DNA from: Emticicia aquatica
Lineage (GTDB): Bacteria > Bacteroidota > Bacteroidia > Cytophagales > Spirosomataceae
Direction: 5' to 3'
DNA: 64,000 nucleotides
Assembly (NCBI RefSeq): GCF_923079645.1
Contig: NZ_CAKLPY010000002.1
Coordinates: 372,001 to 436,000 of the forward strand
The notes below the pieces were generated by a model. That model saw nothing but the letters and a program-made list of their open reading frames with translations. It was not told the origin of the DNA and searched no databases. A program made the position numbers and the translations under genes. Numbering within the stretch: the stretch's first letter is position 1; every line of letters starts with the position of its first letter. This document shows positions 8,979 to 19,200 of this stretch, piece by piece.

Positions 8979-10001
8979 TTAGAAATATCTTGGTGTAAGT
9001 ATTTTGTTTTTTCCGTAACCAAATTCGTAACGAAGCATTAGCTCATGCGTTGGAATTCCAAAAATACGATTTGAAAGTGCTTTTGAGTCATCATTCAACT
9101 TATTGGTTGTGAAATCGTAAGCGTAGCCAATTTTCATTTGAGGTGTAAGTTGTAACTCTAGCATACCAATTGCGGCATCAAATGGGTTTGATTGGCTAAA
9201 ACTTTGGAATTGCGAAATTCTACCTGAAATACCAAATGAGATTTTATCTTTAATCCAAAAGTTAATATTTCCATCAACACCTAGTGGAGCTCCTTGTGTG
9301 TAGCGTAGCATGGTAGAAGGTTTGATTTTGAAAGAACCTTTTCCAATAACGAAGCCCATCATTGCGAAGAAATGTCGTTTAGTTCTACCAACGCTTACTT
9401 TACCTGTTGAATCAGAAACATTGTAGTTGAATAGCGAATTTTGCATGATTTGTGGGCAAGAAATACCCAAATAGCTTTTATCATTGCTCAAGTAAATTCC
9501 ACCGCCAAAGTTTGGAAGAATGGCATTTCGGTCACTTCCACCTAAAAATACATTATCGTTAGGGTCAGTTAGATTACTTACTTGAGAAAGCATCCAACGC
9601 ACGTTTGTTGCACCACCCTGCACTCCAAATGACAATGTTGAACGAGGGCCAACCTTCACACGGTAAGAATAAGTGAGATGAATACCAGTATTTTTGGCAA
9701 GTCCTATTTCGTCGTAAGTAGCTTGGAGGCCAATGCCCATTTTTTCATTACTGATGGGCATATCCATTGAAAACGTAAATGTTTTTGGGGCACCAGGAAC
9801 ACCTACCCACTGATAGCGACCAAGGGCGGTCATGCTCAATACATCACGGCTTCCTGCATAGGCTGGGTTGATAGCAAGCGTATTAAACATGTACTGGGAA
9901 AACATCGCTTCTTGTTGAGCGAACGTTTGGTAGCTTACTGATAATGCTCCAACGAGCAAAAGTGTGGCAAGCCTACTTTTCAGGTTTGTAAAGTTTTTCA
10001 T
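8979..10001 (-). CDS. PorP/SprF-family T9SS membrane protein
   Basis: This 340-residue protein has a signal peptide ending near SYQTFAQ. It then has the family hallmark FSQYMFNTLAINPAYAGS and an outer-membrane barrel-like pattern of alternating strands to the C-terminus. The PorP/SprF family (TIGR03519) includes SprF of Flavobacterium johnsoniae, needed to deliver the giant adhesin SprB to the surface. The gene lies between the giant adhesin and the OmpA-family gene, all on one strand. Type-B T9SS substrates usually have a dedicated SprF-like partner next to them, so this protein most likely serves the adhesin upstream. Confidence 0.93.
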   Translation of the reverse strand: MKNFTNLKSRLATLLLVGALSVSYQTFAQQEAMFSQYMFNTLAINPAYAGSRDVLSMTALGRYQWVGVPGAPKTFTFSMDMPISNEKMGIGLQATYDEIGLAKNTGIHLTYSYRVKVGPRSTLSFGVQGGATNVRWMLSQVSNLTDPNDNVFLGGSDRNAILPNFGGGIYLSNDKSYLGISCPQIMQNSLFNYNVSDSTGKVSVGRTKRHFFAMMGFVIGKGSFKIKPSTMLRYTQGAPLGVDGNINFWIKDKISFGISGRISQFQSFSQSNPFDAAIGMLELQLTPQMKIGYAYDFTTNKLNDDSKALSNRIFGIPTHELMLRYEFGYGKNKILTPRYF

Positions 10002-10221
10002 TTTTTACCAAATTAAATAGTAAAGATACAATGCTTTCAGGGAATACATTCAATGGTTTGACGTATCCGTTTAATTATTTTTTACTCAATAGTGCAACAA
10101 AGTTACATCAAGATTTTGAAATGTCAATATTTATTTATCGAGAAGACATTTCTCTTCATTACAGTTGATTATCAATTAGTTATACTTTAAATAAATCTCA
10201 ACTTTTAACTCTGTTTGTAAC

Positions 10222-10267
10222 ATCTTCCCGAAAAACATCCGTTGACTGAAAAGTACTTCGGGAAGAT
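10222..10267. terminator. Stem-loop between giant adhesin and porP/sprF-like gene
   Basis: An 11-bp perfect inverted repeat (ATCTTCCCGAA at 10222-10232 with TTCGGGAAGAT at 10257-10267). The T run follows it on the plus strand, not on the strand being transcribed. On the minus strand it is a stem without a strong U tract, so it may be a partial terminator, a processing site or an mRNA 3'-end stabiliser that tunes the ratio of adhesin to its partner. Confidence 0.55.
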
Positions 10268-10280
10268 TCTTTTTTGCTTA

Positions 10281-13200
10281 TTATCTAGCAATAGTTATGA
10301 AATCAATTTTAGGTTTATCGCCCCAAAATCCTGCTGCTTTTACATAGATGAAATAAGTTCCATCTGGTACTCCAATTCCTTTACTTCCAATTAATAAACC
10401 ATTGTTTGCGTCACCATTCCATCCATCAACTTTCCCAAAGTCTGCATTTTGATAGACCAGTTGTCCCCATCTATTATAGATTGAAATTTCTGCAACAACA
10501 TTGTCATTTCCGTTGATACCTTTGATAATAAATTTGTCGTTATTTCCATCGCCATTCGGTGAGAATGCTTGTGGAATTTTACCATAATTTGTTGTATCAA
10601 CTACTGCCGTTTTCCCTTTGATTGTGATGACAGTTGGCAAATTGTTATTGCCTGGATTGTTATCGTCATCTGGGTCTGGGTCTAAACCAGTTTGAGAAAT
10701 ATCTTTTATGAAGGCAGTGCTATCTTTTGCAGAAGCGGTTATAGTGTTCGAATACGTGGCATCACCTTCCTTAGCACTCAATAATCTAATTTTGAATGTC
10801 AATGTATCACTTGCTCCGACAGCTAAAGAACTACTATCAGCGATAAGCATTGTTGAGTTGAGTTTTCCATTGAATGTACTATCTAACATCAACTTGCTAT
10901 TTTTACTCAAAATTGGTTTTTCTGTAAGAACGAACTCGGCACTATCAGCAAAAACAAAAGCTAAACTATCTGTTAATTGTATATTTGTTAAAGTACGTGT
11001 ACTGTAATTTTTGATTACGACATTATAGGTTACATTATAACTTCCATCTGCATTCGTAGTCGAATCAAGTATTGCTTCTTTCGCAATGCCGAGTGTAGTA
11101 TAGAATGTTGGTGTGATTGGCCCATCTGTACCTAATTTAACTGGTGTTACAAGACTATTATCATTTGGTGTACCATTGGCGTCTGGGTCTGGGTCATTTC
11201 CTGTTGCCGAAATATCATCAACAGATTTATTATTTGGATATTTACCAACAGCAAAGGCCTGATTTTCAAAATTACTTCTTGTAGCCGACTTAGTTAAACG
11301 AGTAAATAAAGTGATATTTCTAGTTGTATTGACAGGTAATGTACTCAAGGAGTCAACCAATAGATTTATCAAACTTCCTCGCCCTGTAAACGTTGAATCA
11401 ACTTTAAAACCAGCGTCTGCTTTCACATGTACAGAGTCAATTTTTACGCTATCTCCAAATGAAACTGATAAGTTATCTTGAACTTGAACACCCGTAAAAG
11501 CTATCTTGCCATAATTTTTCACTTTAAATGTAAACGTTACGTCATAAGTATTGGTTGTTCCTTCAACTAATACTGGCTCAGTTGCACTCTTAGAAATACC
11601 GATGAGAGCGTCAGGTAAACTATTAAAGTTTATCACTGTCGGCGTACTTCCAGTAGCACTTGGATCGATTCCTGCATTGGAAGCATCGCTAATAACTTGT
11701 CCACTTGGCGTGGTTGCCGTTACTATTACTGAATTTCTATAAGGGCCTTTGTTTCCATTTAATTTTACATTGACAACCCATTGCAATGTATCAACTTTAT
11801 TAGGCGATATTTTACTAGTAGATAACAACATACAAGTTTTTGAAACGCCATTATAAGTTGTATCTATTTTTAATAAGCTACCCGCACTTACTGTTGGTTT
11901 ATTGACAAGTGTTGCAACTGCTGGCGAAATAAACGTTCTCGCCAAAGTATCACAGATTTGAATATTTGATAATTCTAAATTACCACAATTTTTAATAATT
12001 GCGTTGTAAATGACATTGTAACTACCATCGGCTTGTTTCAAAGTATCTTTTACATAAAGTGCGATTCCTACGCATGGTACTTCTATTGAGCTTCCAGCAT
12101 CTGAGCCTAAATTAAGGTTAGTTGGATTGCTACCTGGCACATCAGGATTTAGACCTGCATTTGATAAATCGGTCACATTTTCGGTTGTTCCGCTAGTGAG
12201 CGTTCCTGAACCAGAAACAACTGCTGTATTAGCAAAAAGTACGACTGTATCAGGTTGCACATTGACTACAAATTTCAAAGTATCGGTTTTTCCTACGGCT
12301 AACATACTGCCAGCTAAAGTTAATCGACTATCAGAAGTACCATTGAAAGCACTATTCAGAGAGAATTGACTACCAGCATTTTTACTTGGAGCTCCAATTA
12401 CAGTGAATGTTGCTGGTGCTTTGAATACTTTCGACAACGTATCTCTAACGATTACATCATTTAATGTCAATGAGCCATTATTTTTTACAAGTAATTGGTA
12501 AGTAACATCAAATGAACCGTTAGATTTTTTGGTCGTATCTAACACAATTTTTGCAAGTCCAATACTTGGCGATTTATAAAGACGAACAACCGTTGGCTCT
12601 GCACTTGGCTTATCCACTATTTTTCCATTGTTAGATTCGTCAGAAACGTCTTGTAATATTCCAAAAATTGTATTTCCAACAGCCTGAACCGATGCGTTTG
12701 TTGAGAATGGCCCTTCTTTACCATTCGGAACAATATTGACGACAAATTTGATGGTATCTGTTTTTGCTGCTTCAACAACACTTCCTTCAGGAATTGTTAA
12801 GTTTAGGTCGGTTGAGCCATTGAAACTATCATTTGTTTGTAACAAGCTTCCAACGCCAGCCGTCGGTTTTTGAACGATGGTGAATGTTGTTGGAAGTGGG
12901 AACATTGCCGATAGGTTTTCAGTAATCTTAACTCCTTCGAGTTTAACATTCCCACAAGATTCAATTAATGCTCTGAATGTAATGTTATAACTACCATTTG
13001 CTTGGCGAGTGGTATCGGCAGCCAATGCTAATCCAACACAGGTTTCTTGACAAACCTTACATTCAACCGTCCATTGACTTATATTATTACTTGTGATTGG
13101 GTCAACTTGGTCGAGTTTTGTAATTTTAGCAGTATTGATTACTTTTCCAGCTTTAGTTATTTTAGCGTCATAAGTATATGTTTTTGTACCACCGCCTGGC

Positions 13201-16200
13201 AAACTACCAATCACACTTATTAATGAATCTGTTCCGAAAGCTGTAAAACCAGGTGTTGATGAAGTAATTGTAAAACCTTTAGGTAATACGTTTACAACAT
13301 TCACATTTGTGGCTGTTTTTGTACTGTTATTTTTAACGGTAATCGTGTAAGTAATTGGGTCTCCAACTTTCAGCTCTACACGTGAGCCAACGATTACGAC
13401 TTCAACATCAATTTTCGATGAATCAACTGTTATGTTACATTGGTCAATCGCAACAATGATTGGCACACTTGGACTGTAACAACCAATTGTACTTTTTTCC
13501 ATTGCGTAATATGTTCCAGCACCAACGGCAGTAGCGTTTGCGAGCATTGGCGAATTCGGTGAATTTCCTGTATGGAACTCAAATACCCCTCCAGTTGATT
13601 TTGGCTGGCTAGTGATTGCACCGCTCAAATTTACTGTTGTTGATGGGCAATTGTTTTTGACTAATGCGTTAACCGTTGGAGCAGCAATTACTTCTCCTAA
13701 TTTAACAACTATTTCATTTGAACTAAGTGAAGAACAACCACTTGCATTGACTAATTTTACTGTATATCTACCAGGTGTTTTTACTATTATACTTTTTGTG
13801 GTGTCACCAGTACTCCATTTGTAAATTCCTGCGTCTTTTACGGTTAACACTACTGAGTCGCCGAAACAGATATTAGGAGATTTGTTCGATTCAATCAATG
13901 GTAATGTTTTCACGCCATTGATTGTTACTTTAAAGCTAGAAACTGCTGCAATACAAGTGCCATTATCATCAGGGTCATTGGTTGTGAGAGTAAATGTTAC
14001 ACTACCATTTACGACATCTGCATTTGAATAATTATATTTCGTATTTAAACTTAGGGCATTTTCAAATGTGCCACTTCCCGTTGTTGTCCATTTCGCACTT
14101 GTAGCCGAACCACCAATTTGTCCTTGTAAAGTATAGAAATCTGCACTCAAACATACTGTTGTATCTTTACCAGCTTTTGCTATTGCAGGATTTGTTGTAC
14201 AAGATGGTTCAACGGGTCCACAAGTAGTAATGTTGACATTAATTTTACTTCCTTCGCTGAAACAACCATTCCCTGCTTTCTCGAACACATAATATGTGCC
14301 TGTTCCGACAGCAGAAGGGGTATTTACTTGAGGTGAACTTGATGTAATTCCTGTACGGAATACAAACAAACCACCTTGTGATGAAATTTGGCTGGTTACA
14401 CCAGTCGTTAAGTCAACACTTGTGTAAGGACAAATATTTACTAAATCTCGTGTTGTTGGTTTGGTTAAACCTAAGCCAGTTACTTGAACAGTTATTGTAT
14501 TCGATTTTTCACTTTGGCATCTTCCACCATCACAAATAGCTGTGTAACTCGTAATACTCGTAGGTGAAACTGTAATGGTTGCACCGATTTGTCCATCAGA
14601 CCATTTAACTATACCTGTACAGCCCGCCGCTTCGATTTGTGTACTTGTACCGCTACAAATTTGCGTATTTTTACAAGTAACTACTGGTGGAATTGGAGCT
14701 CCAACATTGATAGTTGCTGCGGCTGATGGAGCAGATTCACAAGAACCCACTTTACAAATAGCCGTATAAATTGTTGTTACTTCAGGATTTACGTTGATTG
14801 ATGGCGTTGTTTGCCCATTCGACCAAAGGATTGAGCCACTGCATCCTAAAGCATTAAGCGTAAGTGTATCTCCTTTACAAATTCTTGAAGCTGAACACGA
14901 AATTACAGGTGATTCTGCCTTTGTTATTACATTAACAGTCACCACGCTCGACTGGTCGCTTGTACATCCACCTTGAGGTAATTTACAAACGGCTGTATAT
15001 TCAGTTGTGTTTGTTGGGTTTACTGTGATTGAAGAGCCAGTAAGTCCATTTGACCATACAGTTGTACCCTCACAACCTGTTGAAGATAAAATGACAGCAT
15101 CACCCGCACAAACTGTTCCTTTGTTAGCCGTAATAGTTGGCTTATTTGGTTTACCTACCGTTACGGTTATTTCGTTAGATTTTGCACTTTCACAATCACT
15201 TGTTTTACAAGATGCACTAAATGTGGTCGTCACTGAAACATTAACTGTAATATTTGTTCCAGTAAATGTATTCAACCAAATTACAGTTCCACTACAACCT
15301 GCGGCTGTTAAAGTAACTTGGCTTGGTTCACAAATTGCCGTTTTCGATGCAGTAATTGTTGGAGCAGCTCCTCCACCGGATTGTATTACTATAGTATTTG
15401 AATTAGTACTTACTCCACAAACTCCATTACAAATAGCAGAATATGTGCCCAAACTAACCGAAATTGATTGTCCAGTAGAACCGTTACTCCATTTCACTGA
15501 AGCACCATCGCAACCCGTGGCTGTCAATGTTGCGGTTTCGTTTCCACATATATTTACTTTATTTGCACTAATAGTAGGTGCATTTTGCGTATTTCCTGTT
15601 CCAATATTAATTGTTTTCGTGGCCGAACTTTCACACGTTTCCACGATACATTTAACCGTATATGTTGTTGCTGTTGTTAATGTAACACTCAAACTTGTAC
15701 TCGTTGCTCCTGTATTCCATAACAAATCTCCTGTACAATTACTTACTGTAAGTGTTACTGAGCCTCCGCTACAAACAGTCTCGCTTGAGGCTGTAATTAT
15801 TGGGGTTGTCTGATTTAGTACCGTTATCGTTGCTGATTTTGACGCATCGCTCGAACAGCCATTTACCGTACATACAGCCGTATATGTTGTTGTTGTTGTT
15901 GGCGTTACAACCATCGTTGAGCCACTCGCTCCTGTACTCCATGTTACTGTGCCTTCACAACCATGTGCCGTAAATGTTAGTGATTCGCCCGAACAAATTC
16001 TCTCTTTTCCGCAGGTAACTATCGGAGCTACTGGTTTTGGGGCAATAGTAATCACTTTTGAACCACTTCCTGTACATCCATTAGCTGTACATACTACTTC
16101 ATAATTAGTAGAAGCCGTTGGTATAACAGTAATTGATGAACCTGTATCTCCAGTTGACCATTTTAGTTGACCACTACAATTAGAAGCCGTCAATGTTACT

Positions 16201-19200
16201 GATTCTCCAATACATACCGAATTTTTATTGGCACTTATCGTTGGCGTTTGTCCTTCATTACTAATCACAGTAATTGTTTTAGTAGCAGAACCACCGCATT
16301 GTTCGACACATTTTGACTCATAAGTTGTTGTTGAAGTCAATGTTACAGTTATGGCTGATGTTGTTGCACCAGTACTCCATAATAATGAGCCAGAACAATT
16401 AGTAGCAGAAAGCGTTGTTGAACTTCCTGTGCAAATAGTTTCGTTAAGGGCAGTTATCGTTGGTACTGCTCCTTGTATTTTCTTAATTATAATATTATTA
16501 GATTTGGTACTTTCTCCACAAGCATTAAAACAGATTGCAGAATAAGTTCCCGCTACCGATGCTGTAATGGCAGTAGTTGTTACTCCTGTGTTCCATTTTA
16601 CCGTACCAAAGCAACCCGATGCAGTTAACGTGGCTGTTTGCGTTTCACAAATAATATCTTGTGAAGTAACAACCACTGGACTTACAGGAATTGTACCCAC
16701 TTTTATCTGAATTTCATTTGAATTTGCACTTTCACCACAAGCATTCACACATTTGGCAGTATAAACACCTGCACCAACCAAAATACTTGAGACTGTTTCT
16801 CCAGTACTCCATTTGATTGAACTTGATGAACAACTTGCCGTCAAGGTAGCTTTTTCATTTCCACAAAGAGATATGCTATTTGCAGTAATGACAGGTACAT
16901 TTGGGAAAGTTCCTGTACCAATATTAATTGTTTTCGTGGCAGAACTTTCACACGTTTCTACGATACATTTAACCGTATATGTTGTTGCTGTTGTTAATGT
17001 AACACTCAAACTTGTACTCGTTGCCCCTGTATTCCATAACAAATCTCCTGCACAATTACTTGCTGTAAGTGTTACTGAACCTCCGCTACAAACAGTCTCG
17101 CTTGAGGCTGTAATTATTGGGGTTGTCTGATTTAGTACAGTTATCGTTGCTGATTTTGACGCATCGCTCGAACAGCCATTTACTGTACAAACTGCCGTAT
17201 ATGTTGTTGTCGTTGTTGGCGTTACAACCATTGTTGAGCCACTCGCTCCTGTACTCCATGTTACTGTGCCTTCACAACCATGTGCAGTGAATGTAAGTGA
17301 TTCGCCCGAACAAATTCTCTCTTTTCCGCAGGTAACTATCGGAGCTACTGGTTTTGGTGTAACTGTAATTACTTTTGACGAAATCGCTACACATTCACCA
17401 TTGCTACATTTTGCTTCGTATGTTGTTGTCGCTGAAGGCCCAACTGTTATTGAATTAGTAGTTGCTCCAGTTGACCACAATAATGTTCCATTACATAAAC
17501 TAGCAGATAATGTAACTATTTCACCTCCACAGATATTTCCTTTACTTGCCGTAATTGTTGGTGTGTCAACTGATGATACTGTTACAGTTGTTGTTGTAGA
17601 GGCATTACTTGAGCATTCACCTACTTTACAAACTGCTGAATATGTACCTGTTGCAATCGGAGATAAAGTAATACTTACACCAGAAGAACCATTTGACCAA
17701 ACAACAGTTCCGCTACAATTACTTGCCGTTAATGTAACTGATTGTCCAACACAAATTGAACTCTTATTTACAGCAATAGAAGGCGGATTACTAGGCGTTC
17801 CGACTGTAATTGTAATTACATTTGATTTCCCGCTTTGGCAGTTACCTTTTTTACAAGATGCAGAATATGATGTTAAAGCAGTTGGCGAAACAGTGATTGA
17901 TGCCGTAGTTGCACCTGTTGACCAAGTTACATTTCCTGTACAATTGTTGGCAGTTAAAGTAATACTTCCTCCATTACAGATTACATTTGATGATGAACTC
18001 GATGTAACTAAAGGAGCAGCAATCACATTTACTACAACTTGAACCGAATTTGATTTTGGACTAATACAGTTATCATTGACTTTACATTGTGCTGTATATG
18101 AAGTAGTTACGGTTGGAGTTACAGTTATCGAATTTCCTGTTTGACCATCAGACCAAACAATTGTTCCATTACACCCGATTGCTTCCACTGAAACACTTTC
18201 ACCCAAACATATATATGGATTTGAACAGGCTATTAGTGGTGTAATTGGACTACAAACAGCCTGTTTAATTGTAATATCTGCATCATCATCATCGTCTTCA
18301 TTTTTATCAACTCCATTATTAGGAGTCGAATTGGAATCATTTTGGTCGGATTTTGTTATTTCAGCCCAGTTTTTAATAGTCCCACTTGCAGCAGTTACCT
18401 TCGTAACAATTGCTAAAGTAACTGTTTGACCAGCAACAATTTGATTGTATTTTGCTACAATTTTATTACCTATTGTAGTAATCATATCAGCACCTGTTGA
18501 ACTAACAATTTGTAAACCTGATGGAATAATATCTGTTATTTCAACATTTGTTGCATTTGAAATACTATTATTTTTAACTTCTATGTAATATACTATTTGG
18601 TCGTCTTTTGTAGGCGTTGAATTACTAACAATTTTATTCAAACTTAAATCAGCAATTACCTCAACTTGTTTTGGTGTAATCGTTATTTTATCGTCATCAT
18701 CTTCGTCACTTGTTGTACCATTACCTGGTGTTGAGTCACTATCTTTTTCGGTTACTTTAGTTATTTGAGCAAAGTTTACCAAAGAATTAGCACTTGCTAC
18801 CTTAACTGTATATGTTAAAGTAAGTGTTTGATTTGCCGCAACATTTGAAATTGTTGAGGTCAATACACCATTACTATTAGTAAAAAATGAACTAGAAACA
18901 AACTGTAATCCCGTTGGCAACAAATCAGTTACTTCAACATTGGTGGCAGCATCTGGTCCATTATTACTAACTTTTATCGTGAATAATATGTTATCGCCTA
19001 CATTTGGACTAGAATTATCTACTGTTTTGGCCAAGTTCAAATCAACAAGTTTATCACATTTTTTCAATGTAACTTTTAATATACTTGGATTGCTATAACA
19101 ACCTGCACCTGATTTTTCAAATAGATAGTACGTTCCTGTACCTACCGAAGAGGCATTCGTCACAAGTGCTGAACTAGATTTCGCTCCAGTATGCCATTCA

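Larger units (their letters stand above)
14475..18260 (-). repeat. Array of 17 Ig-like modules inside the adhesin gene
   Basis: Seventeen consecutive units average about 223 bases (74 residues). The consensus is ICxGxxVTLTAxxCxGxxxW, then S(N/T)GxTxxSITVxPTxTTTY, then xAxCxxGxCxS. Each unit has three to four conserved cysteines and one invariant Trp, as in beta-sandwich modules. Divergence between most units is high, but units 5-6 and 11-12 are nearly identical. Edges are approximate. Confidence 0.85.

Noticed and set aside
10391-10600. Small minus-strand frame inside the adhesin C-terminus
   Set aside because: Out-of-frame shadow of the T9SS sorting domain.
15007-15813. Long open frame of 268 codons on the plus strand
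   Set aside because: It lies antisense to the Ig-module array; its protein repeats are a mirror of the repeated Thr/Val/Ser codons on the real strand. No family signature.
17266-18042. Long open frame of 258 codons on the plus strand
   Set aside because: Same cause as the frame at 15007: antisense shadow of the repetitive adhesin gene.
14475-18260. Regularly spaced repeats suggesting a CRISPR array
   Set aside because: Units are about 223 bases, in frame and protein-coding; there are no short identical repeats with unique spacers and no cas genes.
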